64,000 bases of DNA. Origin: Roseburia_D sp964388945. Lineage in GTDB: Bacteria; Bacillota; Clostridia; Lachnospirales; Lachnospiraceae. This document shows positions 15,966 to 24,786 of this stretch, in pieces. Within the stretch, counting starts at the first letter, position 1. Every line of letters starts with the position of its first letter. The position numbers were made by a program, and so were the translations under genes. The stretch is from positions 1-64,000 of the forward strand of contig CAYMCM010000003.1 in NCBI GenBank assembly GCA_964388945.1, given 5' to 3'. The notes under the pieces are model-generated. The model saw only the letters and a program-made list of their open reading frames with translations, did not search any database and was not told the DNA's origin.

Positions 15966-16886
15966 TTAGAGCATCCGATTGATCAGATACAATCCCTTTA
16001 CAACCATGTTGTCAAGGTGCTTCTGACGATAGATCTTTTTATTGAAGATCAGACTGATCCTTGCCCCAAAACTGGTCTTTGATGCCAAAAGAAGCTGTAC
16101 CAGCTCGTCCTTCTCTTTATTGCCATGATATTCTTCAGCAAAATTCGCTATCTGCTTTCCAAGCATCCCTCTGGTCTTCTTTAAGAATTTCCACTTGTTT
16201 TTTATCATAACAAGCGTACTCCGACTGGAACCAAGCTGATTATCTCCATGCTGGCGGTACAAAATGTATGCACCTTTATCAAAAATGACTGTTCCGAGGT
16301 AGGAAGCCACCAGATAACACCACCAGTCATGCCAGATCGCATTTTTCGGCAAATGTCCTTTTACTTCATCGATCAGTGCACGGTTCATCACTGCGGTACA
16401 TCCGGTACACATACTTTCAATCAATGCGTTGCCAAAGCCCGGAACCGCATCCGGAATCTCGCCCTCCGGCAACCGATTCAGATCCTGATCCACCAAGATC
16501 TGGTTACTGCAGTAAAGTGCCGGCTCTTCTAACTCTTCCAGATGTTCCACCGCCACCTCGATCTTATTCTCCAGCCAATAATCATCCTGATCGGAAAATG
16601 CAACATAGTCCGCATCACATTTCTGGATCAATTCCAGAAAGCTTCTCGTAAGCCCTTCATTTTTTCCCGGAAACACGTATAAATTATCATGCTTTTTCTG
16701 ATATTCCTTTAAGATGTCAAGTGTCGCATCCTTGGAACCGTCATCCCGTACCAACACCTCAATGTTTGTCCAGGTCTGACGGAAAATACTGTCTAACTGT
16801 TCTGCAAGATACCGTTCTCCATTATACGTGGACATGAGTATCTGCACTTTTTTATCACTTTGCATATGGCATGATTGCCCTTTCAT
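15966..16886 (-). CDS. GT2 glycosyltransferase, rhamnosyltransferase-like
   Basis: 306 residues with a GT-A fold start VQILMSTYNGERYLAEQLDS, VRDDGSKDAT and the metal site FSDQDDYW. This set is typical of GT2 enzymes acting on surface polysaccharides, many annotated as rhamnosyltransferases; donor and acceptor are unknown. The ATG at 16886 lies 2 bases after the carbamate kinase stop but lacks a clear ribosome site; Met8 is an alternative. It resembles the GT2 at 22843-23607 in the order of motifs. It is the last minus-strand gene before the cellobiose unit. Confidence 0.82.
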   Translation of the reverse strand: MKGQSCHMQSDKKVQILMSTYNGERYLAEQLDSIFRQTWTNIEVLVRDDGSKDATLDILKEYQKKHDNLYVFPGKNEGLTRSFLELIQKCDADYVAFSDQDDYWLENKIEVAVEHLEELEEPALYCSNQILVDQDLNRLPEGEIPDAVPGFGNALIESMCTGCTAVMNRALIDEVKGHLPKNAIWHDWWCYLVASYLGTVIFDKGAYILYRQHGDNQLGSSRSTLVMIKNKWKFLKKTRGMLGKQIANFAEEYHGNKEKDELVQLLLASKTSFGARISLIFNKKIYRQKHLDNMVVKGLYLINRML

Positions 16887-16888
16887 TT

Positions 16889-17821
16889 CTATTTATGGAT
16901 CAGAGTACCGTTTGTCGCATCCATTCCGCTATGCGTTTCATCCAGCTTTGTAATAAACACTTTGCGGATTGCCGAATTACCAATGAAATCAATGGCAGCT
17001 TCAATCTTCGGAAGCATCGTGCCTTCCTCAAACTGTCCCTCTTTCATATAACGCTTTGCCTCTTCTACTGACATGGAATCCAGTGGTTTTTCTGACGGTG
17101 TGCCATAATTTAAGCATACCTTCTGCACTCCGGTCAGAATGACCAGAGTATCTGCATCCACAAGATCTGCAAGTTTTCCTGCCGCAAGATCCTTTTCAAT
17201 GACCGCACTGGCTCCCTGTAAATTATTGTCCTGCATAAGAACCGGGATTCCGCCGCCGCCGCATGCAATGACTACCTGATCGGCATCACTCAGTGCACGA
17301 ACCGCATCGATCTCGACAATATCGATCGGCTTCGGTGCCGCAACAATCCTGCGATAACCGTTTTCTGTCTTTGCAACATGGTTGCCTTTCTTCTCTTCGG
17401 CTTCTGCTTCTTCCTCGGTCATAACTCGTCCGATCACCTTAGTCGGATGATAAAATGCCTCATCATAAGGATCCACACATACCTGTGTCAAAACCGTAGC
17501 AACTGATTTGTAGATTCCACGGTTCAAAAGCTCGGTACGGATCGCATTCTGCAGATCGTATCCGATATATCCCTGACTCATCGCAGAGCAGACACTCATC
17601 GGAGTCGCCGTGTACTCCGGATAGAGACGGCAGAATTCGGACATCGCTGTGTGGATCATCCCAACCTGCGGCCCGTTACTGTGTGAAACAATGATCTGAT
17701 AATCGTCTTTTATAAAATCAGCGACTGCCTTCGCTGTCTTCTTTGTTGCTTTTTTCTGTTCCGGAAGCGTAGTTCCCAGTGCATCGTGTCCCAATGCGAT
17801 CACAATCTTCTTTTTTTTCAT
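16889..17821 (-). CDS. arcC: Carbamate kinase
   Basis: 310 residues, normal length for a carbamate kinase, which makes ATP from carbamoyl phosphate and ADP. The family is shown by SHSNGPQVGMIHTA, the YIGYDLQNAI segment, GRVMTEEEAE, VIACGGGGIPV and the late block FEEGTMLPKIEAAIDF. The N-terminal phosphate loop reads ALGHDALG, where the family usually has ALGGNALG, so two loop residues differ. ATG at 17819-17821 with GGGAGG upstream; a TTG directly before it is possible. No arginine deiminase, ornithine transcarbamoylase or antiporter is nearby, so the pathway it serves is unclear. Confidence 0.88.
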   Translation of the reverse strand: MKKKKIVIALGHDALGTTLPEQKKATKKTAKAVADFIKDDYQIIVSHSNGPQVGMIHTAMSEFCRLYPEYTATPMSVCSAMSQGYIGYDLQNAIRTELLNRGIYKSVATVLTQVCVDPYDEAFYHPTKVIGRVMTEEEAEAEEKKGNHVAKTENGYRRIVAAPKPIDIVEIDAVRALSDADQVVIACGGGGIPVLMQDNNLQGASAVIEKDLAAGKLADLVDADTLVILTGVQKVCLNYGTPSEKPLDSMSVEEAKRYMKEGQFEEGTMLPKIEAAIDFIGNSAIRKVFITKLDETHSGMDATNGTLIHK

Positions 17822-17891
17822 CAAAGTCGACCTCCCACAAAATATATCTCTATGTTAGCACATTTTCAGATTCTTCACAACCTCTAAACAA

Positions 17892-17918
17892 CAAAAAGAC
17901 CGGAGAAAGTCTCCGGCC
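17892..17918 (-). terminator. Terminator after the HtrA protease gene
   Basis: Hairpin CCGGAG (17900-17905) / CTCCGG (17911-17916), extended by flanking pairs, followed on the minus strand by CTTTTTGTTG. It separates htrA from carbamate kinase. Confidence 0.8.
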
Positions 17919-17938
17919 TTCTGCCCTGTTGTTCTTAC

Positions 17939-19357
17939 TTACTGCTGCGGCTTGGTGCCGAGTGTTACCATAACCGTCTGCTCAACATACTGTCCGTTCG
18001 CTGGTCTCTGCACTGTGACCTCCACCTGTGTGCCTGGTGCATAATACTCTAAAGTATCTTTCAGATCAGACATGGTCTTTACATCTGTTCCATCAAACTG
18101 AGTAATGATATCTCCCTGTAAAATACCGGCCGCATCGGAAGGCGAGCCAGCTACTACCTGTGCGACATAGATACCAATCGGCATTTTATAAGCGGATGCA
18201 ATCTGTGATGTCACATTGACACCGTTGATACCGATATAAGAAGCGGTATCCGCTGCCTGTCTGGTGATCAGGCGGTCAATGATCGGTGCTGCCTTAGAGA
18301 TTGGGATGGAATAGCCCATACCCTCTACCTGAGTATCTGAATACTTCATTTCATTGATACCAATAACTTCACCTTTCATATTAAGCAGGGCGCCGCCGCT
18401 GTTACCCGGATTGATCGCCGCATCTGTCTGAAGCAGTTCATTTGTGATCTCTTCGCCGGTCGTCTCATCCTGCATGGAAACGGAACGGTTTACCGCACTG
18501 ATCACACCGGTGGTTACAGACTGTCCATAGCCTAATGCATTTCCGATCGCGATCGCTCCCTCACCGACCTCAAGACTGTCAGAATCACCGAGTGTCGCCA
18601 CCTTTACCTGCGCAAGCGTTTCCTGCTGCATACTGTTCTTTGCCACCTGAACCACTGCAAGATCACTGGAAGCCGCCGTACCCTTTACTTCCGCCGCTGC
18701 TGTCGAATCATCGATAAACTGGACGGTCAGAGTCGTTGCGCCTTCTACCACATGATTGTTGGTTGCGATATATAAATAATTATCGTCCTGACTCACAATA
18801 ATACCAGAGCCTGCACTCTCGCTCTCTCTGGTTCCGGTCTGCCCGAAGAAATTCTGATACTGCTGCTCACTCATATTTGTGATCGCGACAATGGATGGCA
18901 TCACTTCGGATACGATGCCGGAAACATCCGCTACGGATGCTGTTTGGGACACATACGTGGTATCCACCGCATCTTTTACCGCGGTTTCTTTTTCTGACTC
19001 CCTCAAATGGGAAGTTTCTTCTTTGTCCCCCACATTTGCGGTCTGCGAAGTGTTGCTTCCGGTCAGTCTGCTGACTGCATAATTCGTTCCGGCAAACACA
19101 CTGCCGCCAACCAGCCCAAATACTAAAGCGATTGCAGCACATTTCACAAGCTTCGCACCAAATCCGCCTCCTTTACGTTCTTTTTTCAGCTGTTTCTGCT
19201 TTGGCGCGTTCCCATTCGCGGTATTTGCGCTCCATGAATTCTGCGTATTGCCGGAGCTGCTCCATGTTCCATTTGTATTCTGGTTATCATTGTTGTAATT
19301 ATACTGATTGTTGTTATATGAAGAACCAGAAAATTGATTGTTCTGATTGTTATCCAT
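17939..19357 (-). CDS. htrA: HtrA/DegP-type membrane-anchored serine protease
   Basis: 472 residues. An Asn/Gln/Ser-rich cytoplasmic tail (1-50) and a basic stretch lead to one membrane helix (about 68-92). Then comes a trypsin-like domain with the triad His202 (TNNHVV), Asp232 (SSDLAV) and Ser320 (GNSGGA), and one C-terminal PDZ domain (about 375-470, with GIYVAQVVAGSPSDAAG). HtrA proteases degrade misfolded exported proteins and respond to wall or secretion stress. The low-complexity N-terminal tail is longer than in most homologues. It is monocistronic, with a predicted promoter upstream and a terminator after. Its location near a large secreted-protein cluster fits a quality-control role, but that is inference. 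Confidence 0.92.
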   Translation of the reverse strand: MDNNQNNQFSGSSYNNNQYNYNNDNQNTNGTWSSSGNTQNSWSANTANGNAPKQKQLKKERKGGGFGAKLVKCAAIALVFGLVGGSVFAGTNYAVSRLTGSNTSQTANVGDKEETSHLRESEKETAVKDAVDTTYVSQTASVADVSGIVSEVMPSIVAITNMSEQQYQNFFGQTGTRESESAGSGIIVSQDDNYLYIATNNHVVEGATTLTVQFIDDSTAAAEVKGTAASSDLAVVQVAKNSMQQETLAQVKVATLGDSDSLEVGEGAIAIGNALGYGQSVTTGVISAVNRSVSMQDETTGEEITNELLQTDAAINPGNSGGALLNMKGEVIGINEMKYSDTQVEGMGYSIPISKAAPIIDRLITRQAADTASYIGINGVNVTSQIASAYKMPIGIYVAQVVAGSPSDAAGILQGDIITQFDGTDVKTMSDLKDTLEYYAPGTQVEVTVQRPANGQYVEQTVMVTLGTKPQQ

Positions 19358-19419
19358 AACGATTTCTCCTTTCGTCTTCTCTGATATCAGTTCCTCTTTC
19401 TCTTTTGTGACATCAGTCT

Positions 19420-19448
19420 AATATATAATTGTGACGCTTTTGTGATAA
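19420..19448 (-). promoter_or_regulatory. Predicted promoter of htrA
   Basis: On the minus strand TTATCA (19443-19448), 17-base spacer, TATATT (19420-19425), 62 bases upstream of the htrA ATG. TGTGA occurs several times around it, but no known operator was recognised. Confidence 0.4.
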
Positions 19449-19486
19449 CGGATAACAATTTCCTTTTCTTCACAAAAAATCCATAA

Positions 19487-21319
19487 TTATTCAACAGTAA
19501 CGGATTTCGCAAGGTTTCGCGGCTTATCTACATCACATCCCTTGCCGACTGCCACATAATAAGCAAAAAGCTGAAGCGGAATGATAGCCAGAGAATTGGT
19601 AAAATATCTGCTGGTCTGCGGTAAGTAGATCACATAGTCCGCCGCCTTTTCAATCTCAGTATTTTCTTCGTTGGTGATGGCAAGCACAAATGCTCCGCGC
19701 GTGCGCACTTCAACAATGTTGCTGATCGTCTTTTTATAAAGATCTTTCTGTGTCACAACTGCCGTGACAAGTGTGCCGTCCTCGATGAGTGAGATCGTGC
19801 CGTGCTTTAATTCTCCCGCCGCATACGCTTCGGAATGAATGTAGGAAATCTCTTTTAACTTCAAAGAACCTTCCAGTGAGATCGCATAGTCAATCCCACG
19901 TCCGATGAAAAATACATCCTTTGCGGCAATATAACGGTTCGCAAAACGCTGTATCCTTTCCTTATTGTGAAGCAGCATCTCAATCTGATCCGGCAGTTTC
20001 TTTAAATCTGTGATCAGCTCTGCCAACTCATTTTCCGTAATCTTTCCACGCACCTGCGCGAACTTGATCGCAAGCAGATAGAGGGCAATAAGCTGGGCAC
20101 TGTAAGCTTTTGTCGTTGCAACCGCAATCTCCGGTCCTGCCCAGGTATACATGACCTTATCCGCCTCTCTCGCAATAGAACTTCCTACTACATTGACAAT
20201 GCCGAGTGTCATAATTCCCCGCTCTTTCGCAAGACGCAGTGCGGCAAGTGTATCTGCAGTCTCTCCTGACTGGCTGATGATGACGACCAGCGTACCTTCC
20301 TCGAGGATCGGATCACGATAACGAAACTCACTCGCGACATCCACCTCGACCGGGATACGCGCAAGACCTTCAAAAATGTATTTATTGGTTACGCCCGTAT
20401 GGTATGCAGAACCGCAGGCAACGATATGAATCTTTTTAATGGAAGCGATCTCCTCATCACTCATGCCGAGTTCCTCGATCACGATCTTTCCATCCTTGAT
20501 CCTCGGACTTAAGGTATCACGCACCGTCTTCGGCTGTTCATACATCTCCTTTAACATGAAATGTTCATAACCGCCTTTTTCCGCCGCATTAATATCCCAC
20601 TCGATCGTTTTGGATGCCTTATCGATCGTTTCACCATCCACATTAAAGAACTCTATATTGTTTTCCGTAAGTCTTGCGATCTCCTCATTTTCAATAAAAT
20701 ATACATCTCTGGTATACTTTAACACTGCCGGAACATCCGAAGCGATCAGATTGCCCTCTTTTCCCTTTCCTACGATCAGCGGGCTGTCCTTTCGCACAGC
20801 ATAGACCACATCCGGTTCATCCGAAAACAGAATGCCAAGTGCATAAGATCCCTCTACACGGTGCATGATCTTTGTTACCGCTTCAAGCGGGTTACCGCAT
20901 TTTTTATAATAGTAATCCAAAAGATGTGCAACGACTTCGGTATCTGTCTCCGAAACAAAGGTGTAACCTTTTTCGGTAAGCTGCTTTCTGAGCTTTAGGT
21001 AGTTTTCGATGATTCCATTGTGTACGACTGCGATCGTATGATCCGCATTAAAATGCGGATGGGCATTGACATCCGACGGTTCTCCATGTGTTGCCCAGCG
21101 CGTATGTCCGATCCCTGCCGTTCCCGGAAGCAGTTCTCCGCCATGCGTTAGTTCATTTAAGACTTTCAAACGTCCGGTCGCCTTTTTAATATTGATCTGT
21201 TCTCCGTCATAAACTGCCATTCCAGCAGAGTCATAGCCGCGGTATTCCAGTTTTTCCAGACCGTCTAACAAAATCGGTGCAGCCTGCTTTTTCCCAATAT
21301 ATCCTACAATTCCACACAT
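19487..21319 (-). CDS. glmS: Glutamine-fructose-6-phosphate aminotransferase (isomerising)
   Basis: 610 residues, full length. It makes glucosamine-6-phosphate for peptidoglycan and surface-glycan amino sugars. An N-terminal glutamine amidotransferase domain starts with Cys2 (MCGIVGYIG) and has RGYDSAGMAV and THGEPS; two SIS sugar-isomerase domains follow, with ACGSAYHTG and SQSGETADT, and the C-terminus ends DKPRNLAKSVTVE as in the family. There is no room for a glmS ribozyme, since only 97 bases separate it from the LCP gene and these include that gene's terminator. It lies between HtrA and the LCP gene. Confidence 0.97.
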   Translation of the reverse strand: MCGIVGYIGKKQAAPILLDGLEKLEYRGYDSAGMAVYDGEQINIKKATGRLKVLNELTHGGELLPGTAGIGHTRWATHGEPSDVNAHPHFNADHTIAVVHNGIIENYLKLRKQLTEKGYTFVSETDTEVVAHLLDYYYKKCGNPLEAVTKIMHRVEGSYALGILFSDEPDVVYAVRKDSPLIVGKGKEGNLIASDVPAVLKYTRDVYFIENEEIARLTENNIEFFNVDGETIDKASKTIEWDINAAEKGGYEHFMLKEMYEQPKTVRDTLSPRIKDGKIVIEELGMSDEEIASIKKIHIVACGSAYHTGVTNKYIFEGLARIPVEVDVASEFRYRDPILEEGTLVVIISQSGETADTLAALRLAKERGIMTLGIVNVVGSSIAREADKVMYTWAGPEIAVATTKAYSAQLIALYLLAIKFAQVRGKITENELAELITDLKKLPDQIEMLLHNKERIQRFANRYIAAKDVFFIGRGIDYAISLEGSLKLKEISYIHSEAYAAGELKHGTISLIEDGTLVTAVVTQKDLYKKTISNIVEVRTRGAFVLAITNEENTEIEKAADYVIYLPQTSRYFTNSLAIIPLQLFAYYVAVGKGCDVDKPRNLAKSVTVE

Positions 21320-21360
21320 AATTTTCCCTCACTTTATCTCTGTTTTCTTTATACAACAAA

Positions 21361-21393
21361 GGTCTGCCTCTGCAAAAACTGCAGAAGCAGACA
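21361..21393 (-). terminator. Terminator after the LCP gene
   Basis: Long hairpin GTCTGCCTCTGCA (21362-21374) / TGCAGAAGCAGAC (21380-21392) with one mismatch pair, followed on the minus strand by CTTTGTTGT. It ends the polysaccharide transcription unit. Confidence 0.75.
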
Positions 21394-21416
21394 CTTCCTT
21401 TTCTATTACCTACTTT

Positions 21417-22769
21417 TTATTCTGTTTCCGTTTCTTCTTCACTCTTTGTCTTCGCATGATCTTCCTCCGTCGGATCGGATGTCTTCACCGCACTGTCTGC
21501 GGTATATCCCGTCTTGGTCGTGATCTTATCACTGATCGTTTCCACGGTATCAGAAGGTGTGTAATTCTCATCCTCAAACAGATAAGTATGGAGTTCTTCC
21601 ACATTTGTCTCAAGATCACATGGAATGACACAATCACCCTGCTTTCCTACATTCGCTGTATTCTTATAGAACGGGAATCCACAGGTATCCACAAGTTCAT
21701 AACTCTGTAAATAAACCGCCATACTGAGCAGGTCTTTATTCGAATAGCTGGTAGAAACTTCTTCCGTCATCTTGTCAACGATCTTGGTCAGCGTCGCAAC
21801 ATCTGCCTTTTTCGCTTTCTCGATCATCTTGGTGATAACCGTCCTCTGGCGGAGTGCACGGCGGTAATCATCACCTGCCGTATAACGGATACGTGCGTAG
21901 GCTGTTGCCTGTACACCGTCCAGATTATAAGTTCCGCCACCGTCCAGATAATTTGCTTCTTTTCCGGTCACCTGTGCAACTTCACCGATGTAATCCTGAT
22001 GTTCCGTCTCTCCATTCATGATCGCTGCTTCTTCATCTGTGATCTCCATCGTGATTCCGCCGAGCAGATCCACGCAGTCCGCAACTGCGTTAAAGTCAAC
22101 AGAAACGTAATCGGTGATATCCAGATCAAGGTTTTTATTTAACATAGAGATCGCCTGTGTCGGTCCTCCCTTGGAATATGCCGCATTTGCTTTCGCTAAG
22201 CTGCCGTCTGTCGTATCCATATCCAGATAGGTATCACGGTAGATGGACACCATTCTTACTTCTTTCGTATCATTGTTGATACTGACAACGATGATACTAT
22301 CACTTCGTCCGGTATCAAAATCTCCGTTGGATCGGTTATCCAGACCAAAGAGTGCAATATTAGTATATCCGGAAAGCAGAGCCTGCGTCTCACTGTCCAG
22401 CTTGTTGATCGTAAGATCTTCCTCTTTGATCGTCCCACGATCGATCTTATTCAACTTTAGCCAGACACCCAGAATCAGAAGCAGGATCAGCAATACAATG
22501 ATCTCGATCACATAAATGATCACTTTTCTCTTCTTGCGCTGTTTCTTGGTCACTTTCTTTCCAGTCGGTCTGTTTCCATTCGGATTCGGACGGGTATTAC
22601 CGCTCCGCTGACCTCCCTGCTTAGATGTCCTTCTTCTTTCTCCCTGAGCGGAACGCTGTCCGTTACTGCGCTGCTGCGTTCCCTTGCGTGTACCGCCGGA
22701 AGATGATGTATGTGCACCAGATGGTCTGCTTCCAGACGGTCTGTTTCGATTTCCATTCTGTTCGCTCAT
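21417..22769 (-). CDS. LytR-CpsA-Psr (LCP) family glycopolymer ligase
   Basis: About 450 residues. A long, basic, Gly/Ser/Arg/Asn-rich cytoplasmic tail (about 1-80) leads to one membrane helix, then the LCP domain: NIALFGLDNR, TGRSDSIIVVS, VSIYRDTYLD and later YARIRYTAGDDYRRALRQR, which hold the polyprenyl-phosphate-binding arginines. LCP enzymes move completed glycans from undecaprenyl pyrophosphate to peptidoglycan. As the last gene of the minus-strand polysaccharide unit it is the likely wall-attachment enzyme for the glycan made upstream. Start at 22769 chosen because GGAG lies 6 bases upstream; a start 12 bases earlier is possible. The tail ends in a Thr/Glu-rich segment. Confidence 0.93.
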   Translation of the reverse strand: MSEQNGNRNRPSGSRPSGAHTSSSGGTRKGTQQRSNGQRSAQGERRRTSKQGGQRSGNTRPNPNGNRPTGKKVTKKQRKKRKVIIYVIEIIVLLILLLILGVWLKLNKIDRGTIKEEDLTINKLDSETQALLSGYTNIALFGLDNRSNGDFDTGRSDSIIVVSINNDTKEVRMVSIYRDTYLDMDTTDGSLAKANAAYSKGGPTQAISMLNKNLDLDITDYVSVDFNAVADCVDLLGGITMEITDEEAAIMNGETEHQDYIGEVAQVTGKEANYLDGGGTYNLDGVQATAYARIRYTAGDDYRRALRQRTVITKMIEKAKKADVATLTKIVDKMTEEVSTSYSNKDLLSMAVYLQSYELVDTCGFPFYKNTANVGKQGDCVIPCDLETNVEELHTYLFEDENYTPSDTVETISDKITTKTGYTADSAVKTSDPTEEDHAKTKSEEETETE

Positions 22770-22842
22770 TGTCCTCTCCATTTCTCTCTATGTAGTATTA
22801 CGATAAACAACTTATTAACTATATAATAAATCATTTTGAGTG

Positions 22843-23607
22843 TCAATATTTTCCCTTTTTCTTAAGAATCTTTTTATTTTTAAGATACCGTAACTGCCTC
22901 TTTAATGCCCGCAGAAAAACAATACGGTTTTTTATCATGACAAGCAGCGTATTATGGGAAAAATCTGAGTTGTTATGCTCATGTCTCCGGTAATACAGGA
23001 GCTTTTCCGGTAAGATACAGGTTCCGTTCCCCTTCAGATCATTAAGTACGCCGATCCACTGGTCATGCATCTGGATCTCCTCCGGTATCGGCAGTATCCA
23101 CTGCATCACTTCACGGCGAAACGCCATACAGCAGCCCATATAGGTATTTTTAATGATATTGGCAGCAGCTCCTGCTTTGGAGCCGCGGTACGCAAAAAAG
23201 GAAGGCATGATCTCTTTTGAATTGTCCTCATTAACTACGACTGCATCATGCATAACGAGTGTAACACCCTGCGTCTCAAATACCGCAAGCACTTTTTTTA
23301 CTTTATCCTCTGTCCAGACATCATCCTGATCCGCCAGAAAAATATAATCTCCGCTGCAATGCTTCGCCGCATTCTCAAAATTCTTCTTGATCCCGTTTCC
23401 CGGTCCCCGCAGGATCTGTACCCGCGCATCGCATTGTGCAAGTCCGGTAAGAAATGCCATCGTTCCATCCGTCGATCCGTCATCTGATATGACAAGCTCG
23501 TCCTCTGCTGTCAGATTTTTCAAGATAGATTCTGTCTGCTCCCTGATATAAGGCAGTCCATTATAGGCTGCCATCGCCACGGAAACCCGCGTTTTGTTCT
23601 CTTCCAT
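22843..23607 (-). CDS. GT2 glycosyltransferase
   Basis: 254 residues with VSVAMAAYNGLPYIREQ, VISDDGSTDGTM and the metal-binding FLADQDDVW, all of the GT-A fold. The order and size match GT2 enzymes that add a sugar to lipid-linked capsule or wall-glycan repeats. It starts 17 bases after the GT4 gene stop and precedes the LCP gene, so it should be co-expressed with them. The donor sugar cannot be read from sequence. It ends in a basic tail (LKNKKILKKKGKY) that may touch the membrane. Confidence 0.85.
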   Translation of the reverse strand: MEENKTRVSVAMAAYNGLPYIREQTESILKNLTAEDELVISDDGSTDGTMAFLTGLAQCDARVQILRGPGNGIKKNFENAAKHCSGDYIFLADQDDVWTEDKVKKVLAVFETQGVTLVMHDAVVVNEDNSKEIMPSFFAYRGSKAGAAANIIKNTYMGCCMAFRREVMQWILPIPEEIQMHDQWIGVLNDLKGNGTCILPEKLLYYRRHEHNNSDFSHNTLLVMIKNRIVFLRALKRQLRYLKNKKILKKKGKY

Positions 23608-23624
23608 ATCGTTGTTCCTGTTTC

Positions 23625-24785
23625 CTAGTTCTGCTTTAAAAACAGTGTTTCATATTTTTCGATGATAAATGGCCAGCTATAATCACTTCGTATCCGCTCT
23701 TTCGCACGATCTCCGAGCTCTTTCCGCTCCCTCTCTGTCATCTCATCCGCCCGTTTAATGAGCCGGCTCAAATTTCCGTTTTCTTTACTCCAGTAAAGTG
23801 CTCCATCTCTTGCCACCTCGGAATTAAAACCGACATCCAAAAGCAGATTCAGATCGGTACTTCCAAGTGCTTCAAGCAGCGACGGATTGGTTCCGCCCAC
23901 CTCATGTCCATGCAGATAACCATAGGCATGTTTCCGGATCATCGAAAGCAGCGCCGCATCATAGACGGTTCCCACGAATTTGATCCGTTTATCCTGCAAA
24001 AAACCAGTCTCCTGCAGCAACTTTTCATAAAACTTGTTATGCTCCACATTCGTGATCAGCACAAAATCCTTATCGGTCTGTGCTGCCATAAATTCCCGCA
24101 GCATAGTCTCATAATTGTTCTCCGGCACAAAACGTCCGACCACCAGATAGTATTCCCTGTTTTTTATGCCGTGCTTTTTATACCATGCAGCAAGCTTATC
24201 CGCTGTTTTTTCCGTTTCCTGTTCCGCCTCACCCGCACCATATGCGATATAAGTCGTTGCAGGATGATATTTTGCATAGGATCTGCGGATATAACTTTCA
24301 ATATTTTTTGAATCACAGACCAGAAGATCTGCATGCTTCACCATGAGCTTTTCGGAAAATTTCCAGTATCTGCGTATGAAACGATTCCACTTTGCACGCT
24401 TCCACTCATGTCCGTCCGGGTTTACATAAAGTTTTGCTCCCTGCGCCTCAAGCCGTTTCTTCCATGTTCCGATAAACGGTCCGATCCTGCATGCGAGCAC
24501 GTAAACCACCGCATCCTTGATCTTATTCTTTTTAATATCATTAAGACACCATGCGATTGCTTTCAGATCATACCAGACTGCCTTTGCCGGTCCTATGGAA
24601 GGCACTGCAAGGTGAAAACACTCCGCCCGGTTGTAATGCACGATCTTTTCTTTATCATCCATGCATGCGACATGATATGCGATCTCTTCCGACTGCCGTC
24701 CCGCCGTCAGATGCTCCACAAAGGTCTCAAAACCGCCGTAATTGGCAGGAATCCCCTTAGAACCTATAATATATACATGTTTCAT
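23625..24785 (-). CDS. GT4 glycosyltransferase (DUF1972 type, rhamnosyltransferase-like)
   Basis: 386 residues. The N-terminal MKHVYIIGSKGIPANYGGFE is the DUF1972/Cps2T-like signature, and the C-terminal half has the GT-B nucleotide-sugar site with YLVVGRFVPENNYE and HGHEVGGTNPSLLEALG. Relatives include the beta-1,4-rhamnosyltransferase Cps2T of Streptococcus capsule assembly, which adds the second sugar to the lipid-linked primer. Its position directly downstream of the initiating polyprenyl glycosylphosphotransferase fits that second step. The rhamnose assignment is inferred from the family only; no rhamnose synthesis genes are in the window. Confidence 0.87.
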   Translation of the reverse strand: MKHVYIIGSKGIPANYGGFETFVEHLTAGRQSEEIAYHVACMDDKEKIVHYNRAECFHLAVPSIGPAKAVWYDLKAIAWCLNDIKKNKIKDAVVYVLACRIGPFIGTWKKRLEAQGAKLYVNPDGHEWKRAKWNRFIRRYWKFSEKLMVKHADLLVCDSKNIESYIRRSYAKYHPATTYIAYGAGEAEQETEKTADKLAAWYKKHGIKNREYYLVVGRFVPENNYETMLREFMAAQTDKDFVLITNVEHNKFYEKLLQETGFLQDKRIKFVGTVYDAALLSMIRKHAYGYLHGHEVGGTNPSLLEALGSTDLNLLLDVGFNSEVARDGALYWSKENGNLSRLIKRADEMTERERKELGDRAKERIRSDYSWPFIIEKYETLFLKQN

Positions 24786-24786
24786 T

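Noticed and set aside
21320..21416. glmS ribozyme upstream of glmS
   Set aside because: Only 97 bases are available and they contain the terminator of the LCP gene; the conserved ribozyme core cannot fit and was not seen.
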